From Piper betle (lineage: Eukaryota; Streptophyta; Magnoliopsida; Piperales; Piperaceae), in contig JAURVB010013266.1 in the NCBI GenBank assembly GCA_033002965.1, positions 62,001 through 126,000 on the forward strand: 64,000 nucleotides of DNA, read 5' to 3'. Positions 25,091 through 38,414 of this stretch are shown here, piece after piece. A model generated the notes under the pieces. The model worked only from the letters and a program-made list of their open reading frames with translations, made no database searches and was not told the DNA's origin. Positions within the stretch are counted from its first letter, which is position 1. The number at the start of each line of letters is the position of its first letter. Made by a program: the position numbers and the translations under genes.

Positions 25091-27006
25091 TTCCAACCCC
25101 CACTGCCCGACTCCCCTTCCTCCGATGGTTTGAAGAAGCTACTCGAAGTGAAATGATGGAAGGGAGGACGAGCACGCCCTTTACTGCTATTAGCAACCGC
25201 TTTAGCTTTGATGCCTGCCCACATCCGCTGCTTTTAATCTCCACCGCACGATTATATCGACGGGTCAAGATTATCTATTAAAATTACGGCTGACCTTCTC
25301 CATTCTATCAGCTCTCACCATAACCAAACTAAATAAAAGAGGGTTGGATCACAGTAGGACTTGCCTTGCCTTACAGGGATAAATAATGGTAAAAGGGCAT
25401 CGGTAAAATTGGTAAACGCTACGGACTTGATTAGATTGGGCCTCGGCGAGGAAACGTAAGCGGTAACTTTCAAAAAAACCTTAAAATAAAAAGTGGGCAA
25501 TTCAGAGCAAAATCTTATTTTTCGAAAAACACGAGGTCAGAAAGCAAAAAAAAAGGGCTAAGTGCGTTTGAAGTTGTTCTAACGAATCAAATGGGGTTCC
25601 CTTAACCTTCGCTCAATCTCAACCTCTTTAGCCCAACCTAGCTCCAACCTCCTCCAATTTTCTTTTCTTAAACAGCATCACAGTATTCAAAGTATAAGGA
25701 TTGATGGGAATAAAATCATTATAGTCAATGGGTGAGACTCTTCTCTTATCTTTCTCACTCTCCCTCTTTTTAAATAAAAAATAAAAAAAATTAATGCAAC
25801 GGATGAAAGAATTGCATAAGTGGTACATCCGAGTTCGTCTCATGGTCTTGTGTATATTTTTCAGTCTCACTTGTTTTATCAGTCTTTGATTCTAATTTTC
25901 TGTTTCCATTGCTAATAAAATTTTGTGCCGTGTGTGTCTTTGCAGCTTATTGGATCACCAAGTGTGTATAGGTGGTGGTGGTGGTGGTTTTATGGTTGCA
26001 AGATAAATTGCTTAGCACTGAATTTCAGGGCTAGAGAGCTCATTTTGAATTGGCAATGTGGTGTAATTTTGTTGCAAGGCTCAAAGAAATGGTAGATGAT
26101 AAGTTTTCCATGTTTTTGTCGTTTGGTTTCCCAGAAATCACAACTAAGATTCAGATTGATTAGAAAAAGATTACTTAAAAGCCAACATAAAATTAACCAC
26201 AATGGTTAATTTACGCTTCGTTTTACACTGCGCCTGCTTCGTTTGAGTTCAAATTACACTTGCTGTGAGCCTTTTTGAAGCAAACATCAAGCTAATCGTC
26301 AAAGAATTTCTTTTCTTTATTTCTACAATTAACATGCCATAAAAACTTCAGGCTAAAACAAAGAAAAAGCCTTAGGCTTCATCTTATTATTGGCATGCCT
26401 TATTCTTCCAGCATAATCACCAGATCTAATGCTTGCATGATTTCCTCACCAGTTTAAACATAAAAATACCAGTTACCAACAATCCATGCCGCTGTAATAT
26501 GGTGTCAATACAATCATATAAATTTATACTCCCTTCATGTTAACACTTCAATCAGTATCACTTCAAATCCATGTACTAGATCTTCTGCTGCCACAAGATG
26601 AGCATATGCTACTCTTCCTAAAGTTCCAAAGGAAATGATTTCAAACCAGTAATTCCCTTTCAAAATACAAAACAAAATCCAATGTTCTTATTCTAACCTT
26701 CAATTCATACCACCCCATTTACCAGATGTCTGATCCACACAAATAAAAAAGGCAGTAACTACTCTTATCCATAACCCTAATTGCATTTCAAACCTCGAGA
26801 GTTGCATGAAGCCTCCATCTACGACACATGGAATGAGATTAATTTCAAATATTTTTATTAATAAAACAGAACGATTGAGGAAATCCCATTTTAAATCTGA
26901 TATCAGAACGCCAAAATTGTGTTCATATCTCATGTCTTCACAGAACTGACCAAACAAATAGATGCAATAACACATAAGTCATAGCGGGACATAAGGTGGA
27001 AACAAC
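25091..27006. other. Spacer between PITH promoter and RPL31 3' end
   Basis: PITH leader and promoter side, then AT-rich spacer and the presumed RPL31 3' untranslated region. A short GGTGGT run lies near 25970-25990. No gene is recognised; frames here (such as 26700-26975) have no family resemblance. Confidence 0.5.
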
Positions 27007-27659
27007 CTAATCAGCTTCCTCTACTACCACTGTGCCCAGTCCTTTGAGACCTTCTGCCGGGACTTCAGCAACTGTCACAAGGGAATAGAGCTCCTCCTTG
27101 GCATCTTCTTCTTCATTTCTCTTACGGGCTATGCGAACACGTACCCGCCTGGGAACACTTCGAATACCCCTGCTCCAGATGTGCTTGTTCAATTTCACAT
27201 CTACTCTGACATCTTTAGTTCCCATAGCTTTCTCAGCAAATTTCCGAATCTCCTTTATGGCTGTGGGAGCCATCTTCTTGAAGGTGCTGTTAAAATGATA
27301 CCAAAGTTTATAGGCTCTTTACAATAGTTGCCTGTGACTTACATATATAGAAGCCAACATTACTAAACACTAACTAGCGCCACCATCATTGTATGGAAGT
27401 TCAGGTGGAAAAAAAGTTATAAACATATAGCTGTTGCATGGGGGAGAAAATTTGCCAAAATCCAATGAAACAGCTAACTTAAAAAACTTGAAACATCTCC
27501 ACTCTAAACAAAAATTGCACACATCAAAATAAAATTCATCTAAAGAAATAACTGTTATCAAGTAAAGAGAATGTACCAGCCATGTAAGCGCTTGTGGAGG
27601 TTGATAGTGTACTCCCTTGTCACAACTTCCTCCTTCTTGCCCCTTCCCTTCTCCACCAT
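27007..27659 (-). CDS. RPL31: 60S ribosomal protein L31 (eL31)
   Basis: Large-subunit ribosomal protein near the exit tunnel. Two coding exons on the minus strand: 27659-27577 ([23 protein letters not shown]) and 27286-27007 ([46 protein letters not shown], stop TAG). They join as TG|C, giving 120 residues, the family length, with an intact frame. The start is fixed by the conserved [18 protein letters not shown]. An untranslated first exon with a GT donor at 28598-28597 is inferred from GCAG|GTATCC and the telo-box nearby, making a leader intron of roughly 0.9 kb filled with tandem repeats. Confidence 0.95.
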
Positions 27660-27689
27660 TTTAGCAAAAAGATGCCAATCCCTTTGAAG

Positions 27690-28340
27690 ATCTATAAAAG
27701 AAAAGAACACGAAACATCCCAATATAAACATCCCAATCTAAAAGAAGAAACAAACAAAGTTACAGAAAAACAAATTCTATAATCACCAATAGTTCTTCGC
27801 GTCCAACCAACTCTTACTTAATCACCCACCTATATACTTGCTACAACGATTAAAAAAGCATCCCAGTTTACGAAAACACAAATCAAACAATCTACAGGAA
27901 CAGCACAAATTCTACAATCACCACTACAGGTTCTTCACGTCCCACCAATTCATAATTATTCAATAAAATGTTCAATACACTTGTAAGTTGTAATGCATAA
28001 ATAGACATCCCAATCTACAAAAAATCCAAGAGTCAAACATATCTGCAGCAACACAAATTATCTCTAATTCTTCACTTTCCACCAATTTTCTACTTATTCA
28101 ATCAGCCTCCAATATGCTCGCTACACTGAAAAAAAAGCATCCATGTTTACAAAAGTACAAATCAAACAAATCTACACCAAAACTACAAATTCTACAATCA
28201 CCGCTGCTCCTTCACTTCCACCAATCCTTTTATACAATAAACTTACAATATCTACTTGCAAGCATTAAAAAAAAATCCACAATCACCACTGCTTCTTTAC
28301 TTCCCACTAATTCTTACTTATTCAATAAACCGTCATTATA
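27690..28340. repeat. Degenerate ~125-150-bp tandem repeat in RPL31 leader intron
   Basis: Five or six imperfect units. Each carries a CAAATTCTACAATCACC-like block, a TTCTTCAC(G/T)TCCCACCAATT-like block, then TTATTCAAT and a CATCCCA-like block. Clear units start near 27763, 27890, 28040, 28168 and 28278. Non-coding. Confidence 0.7.
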
Positions 28341-28662
28341 CTCGTCACGCAACACACTTCAAATACAACAAGCCGACAATCCGACTACTGTTCCCAGTTC
28401 CCCATAATTCAACAACAGACGCAGAGATACACCCAGCAAAGCACAATACAAAAATGCACAACAAATTTGCAGCAAAACAATCACAAAATGGTCCATCAGC
28501 ACCAAACAAAACGACAGGAAAACCGCATCTGCGGCACATAACACAACCAACGATTCATGGGTAAGAATCGAAACAAGAGGAAGGCCAGGTCGGGATACCT
28601 GCGATGGAGCGGCGGCGAGGAGATGGGGTGGCGCGAGGTCGTCGAGCTACATATACAGAAAG

Positions 28663-28671
28663 AAACCCTAA
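28663..28671 (+). promoter_or_regulatory. Telo-box at RPL31 5' end
   Basis: AAACCCTAA upstream of the inferred first exon of the minus-strand RPL31 gene, the same motif as before RPL28. Confidence 0.6.
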
Positions 28672-28719
28672 CGTGGTTGTTTGTCGGGCAACGCGAAATG
28701 GACCCGCGCCGAATCCGCA

Positions 28720-30305
28720 AAAAAATATAAATAAATAATATTTTTCGTCAAAATATCACTTACATTTCCTACTTTTAAAAAATATATATTTACATTAAAT
28801 ATCACTTACAATCCCTATTTTCTTAATTTCTTTTAAATATTGTTTCTATTAATTTGTTGTTATTTTTTTAAAAATCACTACTACGAAGATCATTCAAAAT
28901 TGACAACTTTAAAATAGTTGAATTATTTATCCTCGCCTACTTAAAAAATATTCTACATACCATTACCATATTTTAAAAAAACAAATAATTAATTGATAAT
29001 AAGATAAATAGATCTATTCATTTATTTTTAGGCGGCAATTTATACGGTGCTAATAACCTAACTAATTAAAAGAGAAATCATTTTTCGTATTAAAATAATA
29101 ATTAGATATGGTTAAGAAGTATTTAGAACTTTATATAGTTTGGCTTCCTATCTTAACCTATTTCCTTCAATCCTTGCCAAACGCTTTTTTTTTTTTGTCA
29201 TTCCTCTAAGAGGTCTAATTCATTTTTTATGGGCCAATGTAATGACAAATGCAATTCTCCTCTCTTCCTATTGTTCGACTATTACTCTAAGTGACTAAAA
29301 CAACTTAAAACATAGAGGTGATTATTTCTCATGAGTCTACATAGTATGGCCTGTCGAGTTTAAAATATGCTATGTACTAATTTTTATAACTGCAAAATTG
29401 GTTATAAAGATATTTTTAGTAATTTAGTGTTAATAAGTGGTTATTACCAAAGGTACTTAGAATATTTTAAACTCTATTTCTCCCTTAATTATTTGTGGTG
29501 AGATTAGAACAAAGTAGACAATATGACATGGGAAATTTCGACCACATCAACAAAAACAACGACTTTATTGATTAATAATAAAGAAATGTAAATAATATGA
29601 AAATTTTATATGATCAACTTAATAAAATTATTATATATAATATATTTTTTAAAAATAATATTTTTACACTATATTTTATTTTCAAATTAATTATAGTTAT
29701 TTATGTGTTTCACCTATGTGCTACCCAAAAAAACATGTACCTTTTTTAAATTTCAATTAATGAAAAAATAAGAAATTTTTTGTAGCTTGTTGGAGAGTGG
29801 GTCAGATGATGTAATTATGTTTATTTTGTGTTTTCATGAATGTGATCATACTTAATATACATCTAAAACAAATAACTTAATTATATTTTTTTAATAAAAA
29901 ACATATTAAATATATATATTTTTGACAAATTATTTTTCACCCATGTGCTAACCAATGAGAAAAGAACTTTTTTTAATTTCAATAGATAAGAAAAATAAGA
30001 AATAAATTTGTAATTCATTGGAAAGTAAGTCACATAAAGAAATCATAATTATTTTGTATATATATATATAATATCTAAAATAAACAACTTAATTATATTT
30101 TTTAATAAAAAATATATTAAATATAAATAATTTTGACAAATTTAACTATTTAAAAATTTTCATTATTTTTGTGCCAACTAAAATGAAACTTCTAAGAAAT
30201 AAAGTATGTAAATATTTTTTGCTGAAATAGGGCGTAAGTGTTATTTTTAAAAAAGAAAGGGTGTAAATGATTTCGACTAAAATAGTAATAAGAAAGAAAA
30301 TATAA
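28720..30305. other. AT-rich intergenic region
   Basis: Very AT-rich spacer between the divergent RPL31 and PHAX genes. Two related blocks occur at about 29720-29960 and 29940-30150 (CCCATGTGCTA..AAGAAATT..AATTATATTTTTTAATAAAAAA), suggesting an old local duplication. No gene is seen. Confidence 0.5.
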
Positions 30306-30377
30306 ATGCTCACTAACAAGAGACGCTTTGCATTCCCACCGGCAAGCGGCCATCGCCGACGCCGGAGACGAACGGAC

Positions 30378-33105
30378 ATGGCCGGAAAAGAGAGCATCTT
30401 GGATGCCATCGACGAGGAAGAAACCCTAGACGACCTCGAGGAGGAGGGGGACGTCGATATGCTCGACGCTGAGGGCTTCCCTCCCCACTCCGCCGCCGAC
30501 AGCCTCCCTCCTCACTCCGCCGCCGACGACCTCCCTCCCCACTCAGCCGCCGACGGCCCCTCCTCGCCTTCTTCCTTGCCGCAGCAGCCGGCGGCAGGAC
30601 CGAATGGGGGCAGGAACCGCAGTAACAGGACGAAGAAGAAGAAAAAGAAGAATAAGCGGAAGCCGAGGTCCGCCGGCGGCGGTGTTGCCGACGTTAATAG
30701 GTAGTAAAAGTTTTGATTTTTTATTTTGATACGTATATTTTTCGTTTGTTGTGTTATGGTGGTAAAGATGGTTTCTTTGTGAGAAATTGGAAAAAAAGTA
30801 GAGTAGGTGTTATGCTATCTAGCTCAGTATTTATTTTTCGTTAATTTGGAATTTTTGATATGATAACTATACATGATGCCCTCGGGATGTTCTGTTATAT
30901 GCAGGTTGAATTTCTTTGCAAACTGGCTTTTTGTTAACCTAAGTGACCACTAAATGTAGGTTTTTAAAGCTTTGATATCAAGTACAGCAAATAATGAGCG
31001 CTTTCTCTTATTGACAAATGTGTAAAATTTGTGCTTAGCCAAATTGTTGTGTCCGCATTTTGTTACAAAAATATTGCAACTGGAATGGAGCATAATTTTT
31101 TTCAGAAATTGGATATTCTGATTGATAATTTGTCATTGCTGAATAACCACTCCTTATCTGCTGCTGTCAATTTTTGTCCTGTAACTTAGGCCATTGACGT
31201 TATCATAGCGCTGAAATTGATAATCCGAACGATTTCCTGATAGTTATGGGAAGTTACACTAAGATCTCTGTTGTGTATACAAGAAATAACTAACTCAAAT
31301 CACTGGGATTATCAATTCCAGCAGTAGGAAGTATCATTAGTTGTAATTAACCATCTTTCACTTTTTGGAGCAATGGATTAACTTTCCACACTGGGCAATT
31401 TATCATGAAAGTCAATACTTGGCAAATATTTTTTTGCATTTTTTCCCAATCATGCTAATCTCATAAATCACAAAATATTTGGGAAAAAATTAACATGTTG
31501 TTCTGTTGATAATGGCTATGCTACTAGTCCAAAGCACACTTACATTGCTTTTTTATGGGTTTGAAAAGTCTGATCAGATATTTTTCAGTATGGCATGGTC
31601 TGTACTGAAACATAATAAATAATCCGGGTCATTGAAGCATCTGACCCTTATGTGCTATCTATTCTATAGATGTAGAGTTTCCTATATATTTGGAGATTTC
31701 TCTTCAGTTGAACTTTACCTTCCATGTATTTTCAGGTTTGTGATAGATACATGTAGACATTTGAAAGAGAGGAAGCAGTACCTCATCTGGAATGCAGTTG
31801 GATGTCTTGGTATTACTGCTGTAAGGGAACTTGTGAAGGAGGTAAAACTTCTTCATCCATTCATGAAATTCACCCATTAAGGTATGCTGTTGAATCTTTT
31901 GTCAATTGCTTTTCAAAAACACAGGTGGATGCTATTCAGGACTGCGGCGGCCAAATGACTGCTGATGGTAAACGGTCTCGTACTGGTGGTGGGGTATTGT
32001 GGAACATTTTGAAAGCACGTGAACCAGAAGCATACAAAGAGATCATGGCAAAAGGGAGGGAGCTTGAGGTAATTCTGTATGCAAGTAGATCCTTAGACTT
32101 GAGTGCAGCATGACCTCTTCCTGGTTGGGTTTTGGTTAAAGTATTAGGGCCTGGTTGTAGGCTTTTTTAGGGATGTGGTTTCTGTGGGGGACTTTTTAGT
32201 AGAACAAGTTGCAAGCTGGTGGCTTGGTTGATCACCATGCTGGGATGCAGTTCATGATGTCACTTATTTCCCCATCCATTGCCTATATGCTGTCAAACAG
32301 CTATTCACTTCCTGCTGCAAAGCATTTTCTTAGACTTTATTGACTTAGTAAAGTTTTTCCTGGTCCTTCTCTCCCCATCCTTTAATTGCCATGGCCATTA
32401 CACTTTGATGTCAGTAGCATGTATATATTTTTATCCTGTTGGATTGACAGTCTGAAACTGCCGTATGAATTATTTAGAGCAGTTTTGAGCATATCAATTT
32501 TATTATTCTAGAATAGATCCAGGATTTATAATTTCTACTATGGTCATTGCTATTGAAGGAAATTTCTATGCGGATGTTAGAACTAAGAGTTGTAGTACAA
32601 ATGAAAATTTTAGTTGCAGAAGCTGACAAGTAAAATTTTTTCAGTAGAAGGCCATAAAAAAATTGCATCTCATGAGGCCATATACAGTTCACAGGACTTA
32701 AGGCATTTCAGAATTACATATATTTTCAGAACTTAAAAATCGAACTGACTGATTGATCTGATTCAAATATGCAGCTATATAAATAGTTTATTTCATTCGC
32801 CATCAAAACTTATTCATTTATTAAATTATGGACTTACAAGCTCTGCTTTGCATTGTTTTCAGAAGCAATTATGGCAAAAAAACAGAAAACAAGCTCCAAG
32901 AGTTGGCAATGATTCGATTTCATTAGAAGTGTCCCAGGCAACTAACAAGTCGGGGAATCAGGATGTCAATTCTCCTCAACATGGACTTGATGCAAAACCA
33001 AAATTCGAAGAAAATGTTGGGGAGAGCCGTGTATCAGTCATGAATCGTCTGCGAATACCTGTTGCTTATGATGACCTGTTTGGCGAAGATTGTATAGACG
33101 AGTGA
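30378..33105 (+). CDS. PHAX: PHAX-type snRNA export adaptor (RNA_GG_bind domain)
   Basis: Plant protein with the PHAX RNA-binding domain; in animals PHAX links capped U snRNA and the cap-binding complex to the exporter CRM1. Four exons: 30378-30700, 31736-31841, 31925-32068, 32863-33105; 816 bases, 271 residues, intact. The N terminus is acidic (DEEETLDDLEEEGDVDMLD). It is followed by three PPHSAAD repeats and a lysine-rich nuclear signal (KKKKKKNKRKPR). The RNA-binding domain spans exons 2-3 (FVIDTCRHLKERKQYLIW, AVGCLGITAVRELVKE, DGKRSRTGGGVLWNIL). The C terminus holds RLRIPVAYDDLFGED. I chose the ATG at 30378 (MAGKESILDAI); an in-frame ATG at 30306 would add a basic tail not typical of plant homologues. 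Confidence 0.9.
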
Positions 33106-33861
33106 AGTTGGGTATCTGAAAGGTTTTGACACTTTGTTTCGTGATTATCTTCTTTGCTTGTGAAGGATATGGAAGCAATACTCATTTAAATGAATTGTCA
33201 TTTTTGTCGATAAAACGATGTCATAAGTTGAGGGGTAGTTTCTTTCGTGCTACAACATGGCTTTTGTCTCTTCAATAACAAGACCTACTATACGTATACT
33301 ATACTAAATGTGTGGCTTTATATACTGCTAAAAACTACATACAATTAAACTCTCTTTTTTCTTTTTTCAAGCAGGGATTTCTTTAAAAATAATAATAATA
33401 AAGAAGAGAATCTGATTTTGCCTGCAAGGAGGCAAACAGTTTGAACAAAAAAATCGATTTTATAGAAGGATTTCTGGAAGCATTGGTTGCTCTAAAGTGA
33501 TCAACTCAGATTATGATTACACAGCCTGCCCTCATAACCTATACTAGAAAGAGAGCTGCAGATGAAATATATCGGAAAAGTGAATTTTGGTCTGCAAAAG
33601 AGAATCTGATTTTTTCCTGCAATGAGCATGCTCATTCTTGATGCTCAATCAAAAGATTTGGTTCTACAGAAGGATTCCTGGAAACATTGCCAGTTCTGAA
33701 GTAATTAACTTGGATTCTAATTACATGACCTTACATTACAACTTACAGCCAAAATGCTATGGCCGAGGCCATTCAGAAATGATTTGCACTGTCGGAGAAC
33801 TTATTAGTCATCCGACTTCACTTCATACTTTGCTTGAAGCCGTACCAATGATTTAACTTGT
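33106..33861. repeat. PHAX 3' region with imperfect tandem duplication
   Basis: Spacer between converging PHAX and ILR1-like stops. A unit at about 33404-33530 (GAGAATCTGATTTT..AGAAGGATTTCTGGAAGCATT..GATTACA) recurs at about 33598-33725 with substitutions. No gene is seen. Confidence 0.65.
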
Positions 33862-36800
33862 TCACAGTTCATCATGAGCCTTGGCTTCAGCTGGTGTTCT
33901 AGTTGTATGATTTTCCATGAGGTATGCTACAGCTAAAGAAGCATGTAATGCTGCTCCATATTGGAGTGCGTCTTCGTTAATTGTAAAGTAGGGAGAGTGG
34001 CCCGATGCCATTGGCCCTTGCGACTCGTTCTTCATACCCAGAAAGAAGTAATATCCAGGTATCACATCAGCAAAGAATGAGAAATCCTCTGAACCCATTA
34101 ATGGCTGAAGTTCTTTTACGTTTTCACTTCCCAAAATGTCTCCTCCCACTTTCTGAAAGAGCTCATGTAATTCTTTGCTGTTCACCGTCACTGGAAAAAA
34201 TGGCTTGTCCTTTACAAGGAAGTCTACGGTTGCTGTACATCTTTGCACAGCCGCCTGTCCTTTGACGACCTGCACATATAAGAAAATCCATAAGATAGAA
34301 GAAATATTTTGGCAAAGTGAAAATTTGCAAAACTTAGCTAGGTTATTGTGGACCTCCTCGATGCGCTGCTTAAGTTGCTCAAAACTTTTTGAGAGAATGC
34401 TCTAAATGTTCCACCAATGGTTACAGAATCAGGAATAACATTAAATGCACCACCACCTTGGAATTTAGCCACAGTAACTACCTGTAAATTATGTCGAAGA
34501 TACTGCATCAGGTGGACAAATATTGTACAACAACAAGAATAAATTCCAACCCAAGATTTCACAGAACCGAATCATGCCCATGTTTCAAACGTCCTACCAT
34601 AATATATAGTTAATACTCATTTTACAATCAGAAAAATTGGAATGGGATGCAAAGCTGGCTTTCATATCAATTTAACAATTTTGCCAACGGGAAGGTTATA
34701 GCAGAGGCAACCACAGGCGCAAGGGGCAGAGCCCTATTCTCTCAATAATGCCATAGATTGAAAAAATATAAAGCAAACACAAAAGACGATCATTCCATAA
34801 TTAGATGCTCACAGAATGCATTTCAACAAGTTTTGAATGTCACTGATTTCATTTGCATAAATGAGATGAGGGGTAAAAAATAGATAATATATTCCACAAA
34901 ATAGAATGCTACTCACTCTCGAAATTACACATTCAGCAATGGTAAAAGCTGAGTATCTAGAGAAGAACCAGAGAATAAACAAACAATAATACCAAATGAC
35001 TGATTTTTTACAATGACACCAAGTAATAATATCTAAAAAAATTATTTGCAAAGGAAAAATTCAGTGGTGTAAACTATGATCAGGAGGGTCACAAAAAAAT
35101 AACTAAGCACATCAGATATTTTCAAATTAAATATGCAAATTACGGACAAGGATAATATGTTGCAGGTAAATAGAGATGAGAAAGAAGAACAAAATAGTAC
35201 TTGGGAGTCCAATGGATCAGCTTCACGTGAAATGAGATGTTGCAAGCTCACAATCACATTTGAAGCAGCCAATATTGGATCAATAGTTAGCTGCGGGATA
35301 GCTGCATGACCACCTTTGCCATTAATTACGGCCTCAAAAAAGCCACTTCCAGCCATTACTGGACCTGGCCTGGATGCCACAGCTCCCACTGGGATGCTGG
35401 TGGAAACATGAAGACCAAAGATGGCTTCCACGTTTTGTAATACACCTGCTTCTATCATCTTTGCCGCTCCCCCGCCTCCTTCTTCAGCAGGTTGGAAGAG
35501 AAGCACCACGGTTCCCTGCAAGTAAATCATCCTAAGATGACAATTTCCCCAAAATCGTTTTCACAAAAATGTTGCTATTTGAGAAAACTTGAAGATATTT
35601 GAGTTAGGTACTGGTAAAAGCAAGGGAATAAGCACTTGACTAAAAGTTGAGCTGTCTAAATCAACAAGGATAAACAGATGATCAAATGACATTTTCTAAT
35701 CAGAAAAAAAACTCAAGTACCAATAAAAAGATATTTGTTAAGTGTAAAGTTCAAGATGCACACTTTCAAGATCCATATAAGTACTCAGTTTCACCATGTT
35801 GTCAAGCTCTAACAGGGATATCCCATATTTCCCAAGCCTTGCAGAGTTCTTCATCATGACAAGGCCCTATTTTGGTTTTTACTTGTCCAACGGCGGTTTT
35901 TACCTTAAACAACTACCTTCAAAGGCTCTTACAAAACCATGCCTTTCAAAAACTTCAAGGAAAATTTTTTCAGTCCAACAAAAAGTGAAGAAGGAAAGTA
36001 CCACGCTTACAATAAGTCGATTCATTCAGATGGTGGTATTCATTGTGTTTTGTTTCGATTTAATCTAAATAATCCAGCAATCTTTATGCTAATAACATTC
36101 CACAGTCCTTGACTTCCTGCTTCTCATATAAAATGATGCAGGCCAAAACTACGTTAGGAAGCTACTCCTTGTGCCTTTTATTTCTTTTCAAATCTTATTA
36201 GGAAAAACGTTTTCATTTTACCATTGAAATACAATTCATGTGATACTTTTTCTATGTCATTAGATCTCTTGAGTCTAAAACCTACATTATGAAACCTATC
36301 CAACCAGATTATGTGGAAACACATAACTGTTTCAATGTTGGGTAGCAGCCTGGCCCTTGATAAACCAATAGGCTAATTTCCATGGATAAACAAAGTAGCA
36401 CACAATAACCTTCTCATCGCAATCGAGATCAAGGTTTTGAAACAACATTGATAAATCAGTCAAAAAAAGAAAAAAGAGTAAAAGCTTAATAAACAAACCG
36501 GCAATTCATCTCGGTGCTCTTGAAGAATCTTTGCAGCTCCAAGCAGCATGGCCACATGGGCATCATGCCCGCAAGCATGCATCTTCCCAGGGATCTTGCT
36601 CTTGTGCGCCCACTCCACACTCTCCTACACAATCCAACCAAACACAGAATCTAAAAAAAAAATCTAAAACACACAATAAATCCTCCCACCAATCCCAAAT
36701 CCCCCCAAAGCTCAAGACTTGGAAGCAAAAAGACTGAGCAACAACCTGCATGGCAAGAGCATCCATGTCGGCCCTCAACGCCACGAACGGCGGCTTGCCG

Positions 36801-37084
36801 GTGCCCACATAGCCCACGACGCCGGTGACGGCAACCGGGTGCTTGTAAGGGATGCCCATCAATTCCAGCTCCTCCCTGATAAGCTTGCTGGTCTCAAACT
36901 CTTCATACCCAAGCTCTGGCTTCTCATGGATCCTCCTCCTGATGCCCACAATCCAATCCAGCACCTCCTGCCTCTTTGCATCTCCAAGGAAGTCGATCCT
37001 GGAAGAAGATGAAGAAGATGATGATGGTGGTGGCAAGGTAAGCACGAGAAGAACAAGAGCAAGCAGTGGGAAGATCCAAGACAT
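33862..37084 (-). CDS. ILL: IAA-amino acid hydrolase, ILR1-like (M20 amidohydrolase), one frameshift
   Basis: Metalloamidohydrolase that releases free auxin (or jasmonate) from amino-acid conjugates in the endoplasmic reticulum. Five exons, minus strand: 37084-36746, 36624-36499, 35515-35201, 34481-34354, 34269-33862; about 438 residues if one base is restored, the family length. An N-terminal signal peptide ([17 protein letters not shown]) is followed by a Ser run. Metal-site motifs: [41 protein letters not shown] and ASGHSPYF. The C terminus is HDEL, an ER-retention signal. In exon 4 the A5 run on the coding strand (T5 at 34386-34390) is one base short, which shifts the frame before the conserved LKQRIEE end. 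All other exons are intact, so consensus error is likely. Confidence 0.93.
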
Positions 37085-38414
37085 GGCTTCCCACAAGCTC
37101 GCAAGGGTGAATCCAATGGTGGATGGAAGACGGGTAGAGACTATGAGTTTATATATCTACACCCTTATTTTATTAATATTTATTATAATAAATAAATATG
37201 TACTAGATTCAACCATCAAAATACAATAAATATAAAAAATTAAATTATGATAATTTATCCTTTTAAATTAAATTTTATTTTTAAAATTAAAGTCTACTAA
37301 TCCATCTCACTATATAGTAATGATCTATTTATAAAATTTAAGTACATGACACAAGCCCAATAAATTATAAACCCTTAATTTTTTTGCTTGTTTGATTGAA
37401 ATTATTTATATAATGTAAAAATAATTAAAAACTTAGAGTTTTTTTAAGAAAGACTATTTATTACTATTATTAGGTGGTAAAAAATTATATTTAATTCTGG
37501 GAAAATGAGGTAATTTTAGAAATGATATAACTGCCCTTCAAAGTAAAAAAAAATTTAAGAGAGGGTCCGAATTAGTGTCTTTGGCTTCGGGTGGCCCAGC
37601 CTAATTGCCCCTTAGCTTGAGGTAGCCAGATCTATCTATCCTGACCATTTGACTGTCCAAGGCTAAGATTGGTCTTTTGGCCTCATCACTACTTTTATCT
37701 TAGGGTGCCTAGGGCGCCTAGGCCGCCTAGGCCCTGCTGCCTATGACTTTGGGATGACCGGACTTAGTCATCTTTGCCTGACCTCATACGCTGTCGATTG
37801 TAGCTAGTGATGATATTTTTTTAAAAAAAAATTTCATATGCTTAGGGGTGACAATTCATAAATTTTCCCATTTTTTCATAATTATATGTAATTTTCCCAC
37901 TTATTGATAATATCAAAAAATTTATTCCCCCCCGGTAAAAAGCTCAAAAAATGAATATATTTTTTCTTCTTAACAATTCATTTTTTTAAAGATCGTAAAC
38001 AACACAATTCAATGAATGTGACTGAATTAAAAAATGTGGGCTCAATCTTTCAAAAAAGAAAAAGTGTGAAGGCAACTGTGATGTAATCTTTGTTGTACAT
38101 TATTGTTGGGATTTTTTAATTTTTTTATTTTTAGCAAGGTGATGGCCGGCAGTTTTGGAGTATTTTTTGACACCTTTCTTATATGAATGGGCCCCGTTTA
38201 GGAACCGAATGAATTTTTAATAATGACATATTAGGGATGTATTAATTATTTACAAGCATTGTCCGATTATGAGGATGAGCTCGGAATTAATATTGTTGGA
38301 TTTGAACACATTTTACTGATTTTTATTAAACTTAAATTCAAATTGTATTTAATTTGAAAAAAATACCCATGTAATCTTGATGAATACATAGATCTAAACA
38401 AGTTTATCTGCACT
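37085..38414. other. ILR1-like upstream region and spacer
   Basis: AT-rich spacer with a moderately GC-rich patch at 37560-37800 containing GGGCGCCTAGGCCGCCTAGGCC, an imperfect direct duplication of CCTAGG units. No coding gene is seen. Confidence 0.5.
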
